This document shows positions 51,803 to 59,813 of a DNA stretch of 64,000 bases, piece by piece. A program made the position numbers and the translations under genes. The notes beneath the pieces were generated by a model that was given only the letters and a program-made list of their open reading frames with translations, was not told where the DNA came from and did not search any database. Source of the stretch: JAWVFM01 sp963771655 (GTDB taxonomy: Bacteria > Actinomycetota > Thermoleophilia > Solirubrobacterales > 70-9); assembly GCA_963771655.1 (NCBI GenBank), contig CAVYUG010000006.1, forward strand, positions 451,963 through 515,962, read 5' to 3'. Numbering within the stretch: the stretch's first letter is position 1; each line of letters begins with the position of its first letter.

Positions 51803-52462
51803 ATGAGAACCGGTTGGCGCCTGGCCATCGTGCTGGTGTCCGTTGTGGTCGCCAGCGTCCTGATCGCTTTTTACGTCGCCAGGTTCCTCGATTCCCCGAC
51901 CCCGGTCGCCGCCGAGCAGGCGACCTCCCGCACGGCCAACCTCACGCTCGCGACGACGGCCGCCGCCGGCACCGCCTCGCCGAATCATCCGTCCTGGGTC
52001 TCGTACCTCGTGAAGGACCACGGAAAGTGGATCCGCAGCACCGTCTTCAAGCTGCCGGCGCATTCGCTGGTCCACGTCACGCTCTACCAGTACGACGGGA
52101 ACAGCGGCCTTCGCAACCCGTTCCTCTCGCAGGTGCAGGGGACGGTCGGCGACCAGATGCGCATCAACGGCAAGCCCGCTAAAGCGATCCCGCCCGACGA
52201 CGCCTCCCACACCTTCGCCGTGTCGCAGCTCGGCATCCTCGTCCCGCTGAAAGGCGTTCCCGACAGCGCCAAGAACCCGTGCGACGAGTGGCCCTGCACG
52301 CAGAAGCAGGACCACGAGACGATCACATTCACGTTCCGGACCGGCAAGCCCGGTCGCTACCGCTGGCAGTGCTTCGTCCCGTGCGCCGCCGGCTTCATCG
52401 ACGGCTTCGGGGGGCCGATGCAGACGATCGGGTACATGGACGGCTTCCTGCAGGTGACCTGA
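51803..52462 (+). CDS. Membrane-anchored cupredoxin-like protein
   Basis: A 219-residue protein at the head of the terminal oxidase operon. One N-terminal helix (LAIVLVSVVVASVLIAFYVA) anchors it outside the membrane. The C-terminal half has a cupredoxin-like order: SHTFAVSQLGI (first His), then RWQCFVPCAAGF with two Cys spaced as in a CuA site, and GGPMQTIGYM (Met). The second CuA-type His expected between the Cys pair and the Met is not seen. GAAAGGAGG and GGAGGAGAT lie upstream of ATG 51803. It may carry electrons or copper to the oxidase, or be an alternative subunit II-like protein. Confidence 0.74.
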   Translation: MRTGWRLAIVLVSVVVASVLIAFYVARFLDSPTPVAAEQATSRTANLTLATTAAAGTASPNHPSWVSYLVKDHGKWIRSTVFKLPAHSLVHVTLYQYDGNSGLRNPFLSQVQGTVGDQMRINGKPAKAIPPDDASHTFAVSQLGILVPLKGVPDSAKNPCDEWPCTQKQDHETITFTFRTGKPGRYRWQCFVPCAAGFIDGFGGPMQTIGYMDGFLQVT

Positions 52463-52472
52463 GCGGCTGTCG

Positions 52473-53309
52473 ATGCGCGAGCCCTCCCACCAGCGCCGCA
52501 TCCTGATCGCGTGGATCGTGCTGACGGTGGTGCTCCTGCCGATCGTGCTCTTCCTGATCGCCCCGAACCTGCCTCCCGGCAACGCGACCGAGGAGTCCCA
52601 CGGCCAGGTCGTCGACAACACCGTGCTGCTCGCCGTGGTAACGCCGATCGCGACGTTCCTGATCGCCTTCTTCGCCTACACGCTGGCCAGCTTCCGCCAG
52701 CGCGGCTCCGAGCTCGAGGAAGGGGCCGCGATCGACGGCGACCACCGCGCGGGTGTGACCTGGCTGGCGGTGACCCTTGTCATCGTCCTCGGCCTCGCGG
52801 CGTACGGCACCATCCGCCTCTTCCAGACCGGCTCCGGCGGCGGCCAGGGCGCCGACCCGGTCTTCACGGCCGACGTCGACAAGAAGGGCGCGATCCCGAT
52901 CCAGGTGATCGCTCAGCAGTGGGAGTTCACCTACCGCTATCCGAGCTACGGGGGGGTCGAGACACCCCACCTGGTGCTTCCGGTCGACAAGGAGATCGCG
53001 CTGCACGTCACGTCGCTCGACGTCATCCACTCGTTCTGGGCGCATGCGCTCGGGATCAAGGCCGATGCCAACCCCGGCGTCGACAACGTCGTCTACACCG
53101 AGCCGAAGGAGATCCGGCCGTTCCAGATCCGCTGCGCGGAGCTCTGCGGCCTCTGGCACGGGCACATGTTCGACAAGGGGCAGGTCGTAAGCGACGGGCG
53201 CTTCATCGCCTGGATCCACGGCGCGCAGAAATTCTTCGGCCCGGCGACGAAGGCCCTGCCCCGCTACAACCAGCACTACTTCCCGAAGCCCGAGCGGAGG
53301 GGCGGATGA
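52473..53309 (+). CDS. ctaC: Cytochrome c oxidase subunit II
   Basis: A 278-residue CuA subunit that accepts electrons from cytochrome c or a blue-copper donor. Two membrane helices (RRILIAWIVLTVVLLPIVLF and TPIATFLIAFFAYTLASF region) precede the extracytoplasmic cupredoxin domain. The CuA ligands are all present: HSFWAHALGIK (His), then RCAELCGLWHGHM (Cys, Cys, His, Met). The aromatic QQWEFTYRY segment is the electron-entry strand. No fused cytochrome c domain is present, unlike caa3 enzymes. The ATG follows the cupredoxin gene by 10 bp. The COX1 gene overlaps by 4 bp. Confidence 0.94.
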   Translation: MREPSHQRRILIAWIVLTVVLLPIVLFLIAPNLPPGNATEESHGQVVDNTVLLAVVTPIATFLIAFFAYTLASFRQRGSELEEGAAIDGDHRAGVTWLAVTLVIVLGLAAYGTIRLFQTGSGGGQGADPVFTADVDKKGAIPIQVIAQQWEFTYRYPSYGGVETPHLVLPVDKEIALHVTSLDVIHSFWAHALGIKADANPGVDNVVYTEPKEIRPFQIRCAELCGLWHGHMFDKGQVVSDGRFIAWIHGAQKFFGPATKALPRYNQHYFPKPERRGG

Positions 53310-55189
53310 GCGTCACCGCCAGGCGGCCCCTCTGGCGCCGTCTGATCGGCTTCCACCTCGGGACCGGGATCCTTCTCGGCGTCGCGGGCTTCTACGTCGG
53401 CTGGTGGATCGGTCACCAAATCCACGCCGATAGCCTCGAGTTCTTCGCCGACACGGGTCAGAACGACATCGCGCTGATGTTCGGCTACATCGGCTTCACG
53501 ATCGGCTTCCTGATCGGGCTCGGCTTCCTGCGCTACCCGCTCAGCCGCCTCGCCGGGCGCGAGCACTCCTACCGCGAGAACGAGGGCGAGGGCGGGGGGA
53601 TCGGCCGCTACTTCAAGCTCTGCACCGACCACAAGGTCGTCGGCATGCAGTACCTGGTCGGGATCGGCCTGTTCTTCTTCATCGGTGGGCTGAACGCGAT
53701 GCTGATCAGGGCCGAGCTGCTTCGCCCCTCACCCCAGCTCTTCGGCGCCGGCAACTACCTGACCATCGTCGGCGTCCACGGGACGATGATGATGGGGATC
53801 ATGACGTCGGGCATCCTCGGCCCGTTCGCCAACTACTTCGTGCCGCTCATGATCGGGGCGCGGCGCATGGCCTTCCCGCGCATCGAGTCGCTCACGTTCT
53901 GGCTGCTGATGGCGGCCGGGACGATCCTCGTCTCGACGGTCTTCTTCGGCGGCTTCCCGACCGGTTGGACCGGCTACGCGCCGCTCAACGACGAGTCGAC
54001 CTGGGGCTTCGACTCCTACATCTTCTTCTTCGCCCTGGTCGGGATCTCGATGACCCTGCTCGCGATCAACATGATCGCGACGATCGTCACCATGAGGGCG
54101 CCGGGCATGACCTGGCGACGGCTGCCGATCTTCTGCTGGGGCGCCATCAGCACCTCGGTGCTGATGGTCCTCGCCGCGCCGGTGCTGATCGCGGCGCTGC
54201 TGATGGTCGGCTTCGATCGCGGCCTCCAGACCTCGTTCTTCCTCGCGCCGGCAGGGGGGAGCCCGTACTTATTCGAGAACCTGTTCTGGTTCTTCGGGCA
54301 CCCGGAGGTGTACGTCCTCGCGCTGCCCGGCATGGCGATCGTCCTCGAGCTCCTGCCGGTGTTCACGCGCAAGCCGCTGTGGGGCTACCGATACGCGGTT
54401 GCCGGGCTCCTTGGGGTGACGCTGCTCAGCTTCTTCGTTTGGCAGCACCACCTGTTCGTCAGCGGGATCAACTCGGCGCTGCGGCCGTTCTACATGTTCT
54501 CGACCGAGCTGATCTCGGTGCCGACGGGGCTGATCTTCCTGGTTGGGATGGGGACGCTCTGGAAGGCGCGGATTCGTTTCACGGTGCCGATGCTGTTCGT
54601 GCTCGCCTGGTTCTTCAACTTCTTCATCGGCGGCGTTTCGGGCGTGTTCCTCTCCGACACGCCGAGCGACGTCTCGACGCACGGCAGCTTCTTCGTCATG
54701 GCGCACTTCCATTACACGATCATGGGCGGCCTCGTCTTCGCCTTCTTCGCGGCGATCTACTACTGGGTGCCGAAGATGATCGGGCTGCGGTTCAACGAGC
54801 GCCTGGGGAAGATCCACTTCTGGTCGATGTTCATCGCCTTCAACTCGACCTTCCTGCCGCTGTTCATCGTCGGCCTCGAGGGGATGCCGCGCAGGGTCTC
54901 GACCTACGCTACGCATCTCCAGCCGCTCAACATCTGGGTATCGGTGTCGGCGTTCGTCCTCGGCGCCTCGATGCTCGTCTTCCTCTACAACGTCGTCTAC
55001 TCGCTGATCTTCGCGCGCGAGAAGTCCGAGCCCAATCCGTGGAACTCGAAGTCGCTCGAGTGGCAGCTCCCGACGCCGATCCCGGTCGATGACTTCGAGG
55101 AGATCCCGACCATCGACTCCGATCCCTACGACTACGGCGCTCCCCCGGCGGCCCCGAAGCCCGCCGAGGAGCCAGCCGCCGCAAGCTGA
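53306..55189 (+). CDS. ctaD: Cytochrome c oxidase subunit I with extended N-terminus
   Basis: A 627-residue heme-copper oxidase catalytic subunit. Ligand motifs are GVHGTMMMG (low-spin heme His), FFGHPEVYVLALPG (CuB His with the His-Tyr crosslink pair), WQHHLF (CuB His pair) and AHFHYTIMGG (heme a3 and heme a His). The PEVY Glu argues for an A1-type enzyme. Residues 1-100 are extra to the usual core and hold two membrane helices (FHLGTGILLGVAGFYVGWWI and IALMFGYIGFTIGFLIGLGF); the normal core starts at YFKLCTDHKVVGMQYL. The C-terminal tail is Pro/Ala/Glu-rich. It overlaps subunit II and III genes. Confidence 0.94.
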   Translation: MSVTARRPLWRRLIGFHLGTGILLGVAGFYVGWWIGHQIHADSLEFFADTGQNDIALMFGYIGFTIGFLIGLGFLRYPLSRLAGREHSYRENEGEGGGIGRYFKLCTDHKVVGMQYLVGIGLFFFIGGLNAMLIRAELLRPSPQLFGAGNYLTIVGVHGTMMMGIMTSGILGPFANYFVPLMIGARRMAFPRIESLTFWLLMAAGTILVSTVFFGGFPTGWTGYAPLNDESTWGFDSYIFFFALVGISMTLLAINMIATIVTMRAPGMTWRRLPIFCWGAISTSVLMVLAAPVLIAALLMVGFDRGLQTSFFLAPAGGSPYLFENLFWFFGHPEVYVLALPGMAIVLELLPVFTRKPLWGYRYAVAGLLGVTLLSFFVWQHHLFVSGINSALRPFYMFSTELISVPTGLIFLVGMGTLWKARIRFTVPMLFVLAWFFNFFIGGVSGVFLSDTPSDVSTHGSFFVMAHFHYTIMGGLVFAFFAAIYYWVPKMIGLRFNERLGKIHFWSMFIAFNSTFLPLFIVGLEGMPRRVSTYATHLQPLNIWVSVSAFVLGASMLVFLYNVVYSLIFAREKSEPNPWNSKSLEWQLPTPIPVDDFEEIPTIDSDPYDYGAPPAAPKPAEEPAAAS

Positions 55190-55788
55190 TGGAAGCCCAC
55201 GAAGCGCACGGAGCCACGACCGACCGGCTGGCCGAGCCGCCGGAGGTGCAGGAGCGCAACCTCTGGGTCGCGGCGCGCCTGCTCGCGGGCGCGACGATCC
55301 TCTTCTTCCTCGCGTTCGTCTTCGCCTACTTCTACCTGCGCTCGTTCAACAACAACGACAACTGGCGGCCCGCGGGAATCGACCCGCCGCACGCATACGG
55401 TGCGGCGATCGTGATCCTCTACGCGCTGAGCGCCGCGTCGTTCGCCTTCGCCTCGCGCGCGGCCCGCGCCGCGCGCTCGTGGCACGCCGTGGCCGCGCTC
55501 TCGCTCGTGCTCGGGATCGCCGGCGTGGTGGTGCAGGCGTTCGAATGGGCGAACCTCGGCTTCACGCCCTCCGACGGCGGCTACGCGAGCGTCTTCGAGG
55601 GCTGGACGATCATGTTCGCCGTCTTCGTGCTGCCGGCGATGTACTGGGTGGAGACGATGCTCGCCACCGGACTGCGCAACCGATCGACGGCGGGCTACGT
55701 GCCGCACGGGATGTCGGCGGCGTCGTTCTACTGGGCGCTGCTCGCCGGGATCGGCGTCGTCGCCTGGTTCATCCTCTACGTGGTCTGA
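55189..55788 (+). CDS. ctaE: Cytochrome c oxidase subunit III
   Basis: A 199-residue five-helix version of subunit III, which stabilises subunit I. The region LLAGATILFFLAFVFAYFYL with RSFNNNDNWRP is the family entry, and VVQAFEWANLGFTPSDGGYA followed by FEGWTIMFAVFVLPAMYWVE matches the conserved EW and F-x-x-T-G-x-H-like block. The exact THG motif is replaced, as in other short bacterial forms. ATG 55189 overlaps the subunit I stop by 1 bp. It is part of the tight oxidase operon. Confidence 0.88.
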   Translation: MEAHEAHGATTDRLAEPPEVQERNLWVAARLLAGATILFFLAFVFAYFYLRSFNNNDNWRPAGIDPPHAYGAAIVILYALSAASFAFASRAARAARSWHAVAALSLVLGIAGVVVQAFEWANLGFTPSDGGYASVFEGWTIMFAVFVLPAMYWVETMLATGLRNRSTAGYVPHGMSAASFYWALLAGIGVVAWFILYVV

Positions 55789-55789
55789 C

Positions 55790-56647
55790 GTGTCCGGCGC
55801 GGCGACGCTCCAGACCTGGACCGGCGACCCGGCCCTGGCGTGGGTCGTCTGCGCGGCGGCCCTGTACGTGATCGGCGGCCGCCACCTCCCGATCGCGGGC
55901 CCGGCGAGCGAGCGGCGCTGGCGGACGGCGTCGTTCGTGGCAGGGCTCGCGACGATCCTCGTAGCCGTCAACTCTCCGATCGACGAGCTCGCCGACAAGC
56001 TCCTGTGGGTCCACATGGTCCAGCACATCCTGCTGCTGCTCGTGGCGCCGCTGTTCCTCGTCCTGGCGCGCCCCTGGAACCGCATGTGGCACGGCTTCCC
56101 TCTCCAGTTCCGGCGGCGGGCGTCGCGCTGGGCCTGGCAGGGCCGCGCCTCAGCGCCGCTTCGAGCCGCGGCCGCCCTCCTGGCGGGCGCCGTCGCCTCG
56201 TGGCTCGTCTTCAACGCGGTCTTCCTGGGCTGGCATCTGCCGGCGCTCTACGACCTGACCTTGCGCTCGCCACCCGTGCACGCGCTCGAGCACGCGATGT
56301 TCTTCGGCGTCGGGCTCCTGTTCTGGACGCGCGTGATCGACTCGTCTCCGTGGCGGTCGCGGCTTACGGCGGCGACCCGCGCCGCCTACCTAACGTTCGC
56401 GATGGTCGCCGGCTGGATCCTCGCAATCGCGCTCGCCACCGCGCCCGACCCGATCTACGCCCCATACGCGGCGGAGGCCGCCCGACCGGGCGGCCTCTCG
56501 GCGCTTGCCGACCAGCAGCTTGCCGCCGGCGTCATGTGGGTTCCGGGATCGATTCCGCTGGCGGCGGCGCTTCTCGTCATCGCCTATCGATGGCTGGAGC
56601 CGAAGTCCATCATCGACAAGGAGGGAGCCAATTGGCGCCGCACCTGA
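55790..56647 (+). CDS. ctaG: CtaG-type cytochrome c oxidase assembly protein
   Basis: A 285-residue membrane protein of the caa3 assembly factor CtaG family (COG3336). Family landmarks are SPIDELADKLLWVHMVQHIL (the H-M-x-x-H entry), LLVAPLFLVLARPW, WHLPALYDLTLRSPPVHALEH and AMFFGVGLLFW. The His clusters are thought to handle copper during oxidase assembly. GTG 55790 lies 1 bp after the subunit III stop. About six to seven membrane helices are visible, ending in a cytoplasmic WLEPKSIIDKEGANWRR tail. Confidence 0.9.
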   Translation: MSGAATLQTWTGDPALAWVVCAAALYVIGGRHLPIAGPASERRWRTASFVAGLATILVAVNSPIDELADKLLWVHMVQHILLLLVAPLFLVLARPWNRMWHGFPLQFRRRASRWAWQGRASAPLRAAAALLAGAVASWLVFNAVFLGWHLPALYDLTLRSPPVHALEHAMFFGVGLLFWTRVIDSSPWRSRLTAATRAAYLTFAMVAGWILAIALATAPDPIYAPYAAEAARPGGLSALADQQLAAGVMWVPGSIPLAAALLVIAYRWLEPKSIIDKEGANWRRT

Positions 56648-56897
56648 GCCTCGCGGCCTCGACGGCCGCCCAGGGAGTCCTCACATGGGCGATTCCGCTG
56701 GCCGTCCTGATCTGCGTGCTGGCCTGGTACGCGCTGCTCGTGCGTGAGCGCGAACCGCGGTAGCGGCTCGCCGCGGCCTGCTTGCGCGGGCAGGGCGCGT
56801 CATCAAGCCGGAAGGGCGCCAGCATCACGTGGAAGAGCAGCGCCAGGATTCCGATTCCTAGAGCGATGTTCAGGATCAGTGCGACTGCCTCTGTCAT
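56610..56897 (-). CDS. Small membrane protein, antisense to the oxidase operon end
   Basis: ATG 56897 has a good GGAGGTGA ribosome site 4 nt upstream. It encodes MTEAVALILNIALGIGILAL with LFHVMLAPFRLDD, a clear N-terminal membrane helix. The rest (CPRKQAAASRYRGSRSRTSS, and so on) is basic and low in information, running antisense to the small plus-strand peptide and the end of ctaG to the stop at 56610. The start region looks genuine; the C-terminal extension may be fortuitous. No family is recognised. Confidence 0.5.
   Translation of the reverse strand: MTEAVALILNIALGIGILALLFHVMLAPFRLDDAPCPRKQAAASRYRGSRSRTSSAYQASTQIRTASGIAHVRTPWAAVEAARLRCGANWLPPCR
56632..56763 (+). CDS. Small single-helix peptide at the end of the oxidase operon (43 aa)
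   Basis: TTG 56632 lies inside the end of ctaG, preceded by GGAGGG at a proper distance. The peptide LAPHLSLAASTAAQGVLTWA leads into AIPLAVLICVLAWYALLVRE, one strong membrane helix, and ends ReREPR-like. Its place after ctaG suggests a tiny oxidase subunit or assembly peptide. A minus-strand frame with its own ribosome site covers the same DNA, so only one may be real here. Confidence 0.45.
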   Translation: MAPHLSLAASTAAQGVLTWAIPLAVLICVLAWYALLVREREPR

Positions 56898-57195
56898 GGC
56901 TTTCACCTCCGGTTTGGGTTGCCGTCCCACGTTGGCGGGCGCGGCTGCGCCGGGCCTGACAGGAGGCTGAGGGAAACCCGAGAGCCCTGCTCCTCAGCGC
57001 GCCGTCGTGCCCGATGCGTCGTGCCGGATCTACCCGTCGCTGGACCGACGAAACACGGCTTTTCGGGCGCATCTCAGCAACCGCGTCCGTGCCTGAAACC
57101 CCCCGAATGGGGGGAGGCAACCGGTAACCACGCGCCGCGGTGGTGTTTGATGCAGCATCAGCGTTTCTTCCCCGCTTCGCACGGACGCGATCGAC
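56898..57195. other. Intergenic region between oxidase operon and GAF kinase
   Basis: No gene is seen. It contains the C6-GAAT-G6 palindrome (57099-57114) followed by GGCAAC, and TTGATGCAGCATCAG (57148-57162), an imperfect dyad close to the kinase start. It probably holds the promoter and operator of the two-component genes. Confidence 0.5.
57099..57114. promoter_or_regulatory. C6/G6 palindrome upstream of the GAF kinase gene
   Basis: CCCCCCGAATGGGGGG is a 6-bp inverted repeat with a 4-bp centre, followed by AGGCAAC. Nearly the same sequence occurs before fabD at 58895-58911. It lies about 82 bp before the kinase start, a suitable place for an operator. The binding protein is not known; the adjacent LuxR/NarL-type regulator is the natural candidate. 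Confidence 0.6.
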
Positions 57196-58254
57196 GTGGT
57201 CGCCGGCCTCCTGGTCGAGATCGACGCTGCTGCGGGCGGGGAGGAGTTCTACAACCGCCTCTGCGAGGTTCTCTGTGAGCGGACCTCGATGGAGCGCGCC
57301 GGCCTCTGGTTCTATGACCCGACGCTGCGACTCGTGCGAGCCATCGGCTGCCACGGGGTGGATCCGAGCCTTCTGACCGGAGTCGAGGGAACGCTCGACG
57401 AGACGCCGATCGCGCAGCGCGCGCTCCATGCCGACAGCGTCGTCGAGGCCTCCGAGCATCTCGAGCGCGAGGTGCCACCCCGTTACGCGCGCTTCGCGGG
57501 CATCACCACGATCACGTGCACGCCGGTGTCGGCCGGAGGGCGCTGGCTCGGCGTCATATTCGCCGACCGCGGCGGCGGGCGATTCGAGCTCACCGACGAG
57601 GAGCGGCAGGCGATGCTCTCGCTGGGGAAGCTCGCGGCGCTTGCCGCGACCGTCGAGCAGGGGACGATCCAGCGCGAGGCGGCCCGCGGCCTCTCGGAGC
57701 GGATCGATCTGATCCGCGAGATCCATGATGGCGTGATCCAGCGACTGTTCGGACTCGTCCTCGTGCTCGGGTCCGACGAGGATCTCGGCGCCGAGGAGCG
57801 CCGGGTGTGCCACGACGAGCTCCGCGATGTGCTGGGTGAGCTCCGGGGTGCGCTCGGTCGCCCGCGGGGCGTCGAGGGCCGGACGACGAAGATGACGGTG
57901 CGCCAGATCCTCGACCGCATGTCCTCGATCCGCGACAACCTCGTCGTCGACTGGGAGGAGGGCACCGAGTTCCCGCCCACGGTCGAGGCGGCCGCGCAGG
58001 CCGTGCTCCTGGAGTCCATCCGCAACGCCGACAAGCACGCCGAGCCGACCGTCATCGAGGTCGCGGTTTGGCGGGAGGGGGAGGACATCGTCCTCGACGT
58101 GGTCAACGACGGCACCCGGTCGACCACCTCCGGCAACGGGCTCGGGCTTCGGCTTGCGACCATCGAGGCGCTCCAGCACGCCTGCCTCGTCGAGTTCGGG
58201 CCCCTGCCCGACGATCGCTGGCACGTGAGGCTCGTCGTTCCGGTGGAGCGGTGA
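57196..58254 (+). CDS. GAF-domain sensor histidine kinase (NarL-type partner)
   Basis: A 352-residue soluble kinase. Residues about 10-160 form a GAF domain (RAGLWFYDPTLRLVRAIGCH, TPIAQRALHADSVVEAS, GVIFADRGGGRFELTDEERQ). The HisKA_3 phosphoacceptor is in LIREIHDGVIQRLFGLVLVL (His of the EIHDG motif). The ATPase part has LESIRNADKHAEPT (N box), LDVVNDG and GNGLGLRLATIEA (G box). No membrane helix is present, so it senses a cytoplasmic or small-molecule signal, perhaps redox or gas as in other GAF kinases. GTG 57196 is the only start before the GAF domain. It is coupled to the response regulator gene by a 4-bp overlap. Confidence 0.9.
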   Translation: MVAGLLVEIDAAAGGEEFYNRLCEVLCERTSMERAGLWFYDPTLRLVRAIGCHGVDPSLLTGVEGTLDETPIAQRALHADSVVEASEHLEREVPPRYARFAGITTITCTPVSAGGRWLGVIFADRGGGRFELTDEERQAMLSLGKLAALAATVEQGTIQREAARGLSERIDLIREIHDGVIQRLFGLVLVLGSDEDLGAEERRVCHDELRDVLGELRGALGRPRGVEGRTTKMTVRQILDRMSSIRDNLVVDWEEGTEFPPTVEAAAQAVLLESIRNADKHAEPTVIEVAVWREGEDIVLDVVNDGTRSTTSGNGLGLRLATIEALQHACLVEFGPLPDDRWHVRLVVPVER

Positions 58255-58859
58255 ACGACAACGGCATGCGCCTCCGCGTCCTCGTGGTCGACGACCACGA
58301 CGTCGTCCAGTGGGGCTTCAGGGTCCTGCTCGAGCGCCAGACATGGGTGGAGCGCTGTCTGGCGGCCACGAACGGAGCCGAGGCACTGGACCTCGCGGCG
58401 CGCTCCCGTCCGCACGTGGCCCTGGTCGACCTGTTCCTCGGACACGAGTCCGGGGCCGAGATCTGCGAGGGCATCTGCGCGTCCTCGCCGCAGACGAAGG
58501 TGCTGCTGGTCTCCGGGGCGGGCACGATCTCGCCGGCTGCCGCGAAGGCGGCCGGGGCGTCGGGCTTCGTGTCCAAGGACTGGGGGGCGCCGGACGTCGT
58601 CAAGGCGGTTCGAATGGTCGGCCTCGGGATGGACGTTTTCACGCCGACCGAGGACCCGGGTCAGGCGGCGCTGTCGGACCGCGAGCGCGAGGTGGTGGGC
58701 CTCATCTCGTCGGGCGCCACCAATCGCGAGATCGCGGCGCGCCTCTTCCTCTCGCCGCACACGGTGAAGGAGTACACCTCGAGCGTCTACCGGAAGCTCG
58801 GGGTCCGTAACCGCGCCGAGGCGGTCAAGCGGGCGCAGCGAATCGGCCTGATCACCTAG
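58251..58859 (+). CDS. NarL/LuxR-family response regulator
   Basis: A 202-residue regulator paired with the GAF kinase. The receiver domain has RVLVVDDHDVVQWGFRVLLE (acidic pocket) and VALVDLFLGHESGAE (phospho-Asp about 61), then LLVSGAGT and GFVSKDW (Lys switch). The LuxR-type helix-turn-helix is LSDREREVVGLISSGATNRE, followed by AARLFLSPHTVKEYTSSVYR. GTG 58251 overlaps the kinase stop; ATG 58266 is an alternative. It lies directly before fabD and is the prime candidate to bind the C6/G6 palindromes at both ends of the pair. Confidence 0.92.
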   Translation: MNDNGMRLRVLVVDDHDVVQWGFRVLLERQTWVERCLAATNGAEALDLAARSRPHVALVDLFLGHESGAEICEGICASSPQTKVLLVSGAGTISPAAAKAAGASGFVSKDWGAPDVVKAVRMVGLGMDVFTPTEDPGQAALSDREREVVGLISSGATNREIAARLFLSPHTVKEYTSSVYRKLGVRNRAEAVKRAQRIGLIT

Positions 58860-58894
58860 CCATGGCACTTGACCCCCCGGTACATCGCTCGGTT

Positions 58895-58911
58895 CCCCCC
58901 GAGTTGGGGGG
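58895..58911. promoter_or_regulatory. C6/G6 palindrome upstream of fabD
   Basis: CCCCCCGAGTTGGGGGG is an inverted repeat with a 5-bp centre, followed by TCGGCAAC, and parallels the site at 57099-57114. A further CCCCCCGG half-like run begins at 58873. It lies 54 bp before the fabD ATG, so a bound regulator could control the whole FASII operon. Confidence 0.6.
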
Positions 58912-58964
58912 TCGGCAACGAAATCGCCTTCACGCCCGGGCCGGCGGCGGTTAGTGATGGGGAC

Positions 58965-59813
58965 ATGAGGACGGCGCTTCTATTCCCCGGCCAGGGCAGT
59001 CAGGTCCCCGGCATGCGTGAGCTGGTCGAGGTCTCGCGGCCCGACCTGGCGAGCCTCGCCACGCGGCTCGTCGGCGACGACCCCTTCGAGCGCGTGAACG
59101 AGGCGACGAGGTTCGCTCAGCCGGCGCTCTACTGCGCGAGCGTGGCCTTGTGGGAGCGCGCGGGCCGGCCCGCCGGCGACCTGTACGCCGGACACTCGCT
59201 CGGCGAGATCGCCGCCCTGGTCGCGGCCGGCAGCATCGACGCGCTCGACGGCCTCCGCCTCGCGGCTCGCCGCGGCGAGCTGATGCAGGCCCAGGCGGAG
59301 GCCTCGCCGGGAGGCATGACCGCCGTTCTCGGCGACGACGCCCTCGCGCATCGGATCGCGGCCGAGCATCTTCTCGCGATCGCCAACGACAACGCCCCCG
59401 GGCAGCTCGTCCTCTCCGGCCCCGGCGACGCGATCGAGGCGGCGATGGCGGACGCGAAGGCGGCCGGCGCCCGCTCGATCAGGCTGCCGATCCGGGGCGC
59501 GTTCCACTCGGCTGCGATGGCGCCCGCGGTGCCGCGTCTGCGCGAGGCGCTCGCGGCCATCGCGGTCCGGGCGCCGCTGGCTCCGGTGATCTCCGGCGTG
59601 ACGGCGGCGCCGATCGTCGACGTGCGGGGGAGCCTCGCCGAGGCGCTGGTGCGCCCCGTGCGCTGGCGGGAAACGCTCTTGGCGCTCCAGCGCCTCGGGG
59701 CCGAGCGGTTCATCGAGGTCGGCCCCGGAAAGGTCCTGAAGGGTCTTGTCAGGCGCACGCTGCCGGACGTCGAGGCGGCCACGCTCGCGGACCTGGAGCC
59801 CGCCCATGCCTGA
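58965..59813 (+). CDS. fabD: Malonyl-CoA:ACP transacylase
   Basis: A 282-residue enzyme that loads malonyl groups onto acyl carrier protein at the start of fatty acid elongation. It begins MRTALLFPGQGSQVPGM, has the nucleophile motif AGHSLGEIAALVAAG (Ser), the second catalytic His in IRGAFHSAAMAPA, and the QPALY block. The Arg that binds malonate is probably in the LRLAARRGELMQ region. ATG 58965 matches the family start. fabH overlaps its end by 8 bp, and the C6/G6 operator-like palindrome lies upstream. Confidence 0.94.
   Translation: MRTALLFPGQGSQVPGMRELVEVSRPDLASLATRLVGDDPFERVNEATRFAQPALYCASVALWERAGRPAGDLYAGHSLGEIAALVAAGSIDALDGLRLAARRGELMQAQAEASPGGMTAVLGDDALAHRIAAEHLLAIANDNAPGQLVLSGPGDAIEAAMADAKAAGARSIRLPIRGAFHSAAMAPAVPRLREALAAIAVRAPLAPVISGVTAAPIVDVRGSLAEALVRPVRWRETLLALQRLGAERFIEVGPGKVLKGLVRRTLPDVEAATLADLEPAHA

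Noticed and set aside
58068..58250. A longer start for the NarL-type regulator inside the kinase gene
   Set aside because: The extra residues are shadow of the kinase; GTG 58251 overlaps the kinase stop and begins next to the receiver domain.
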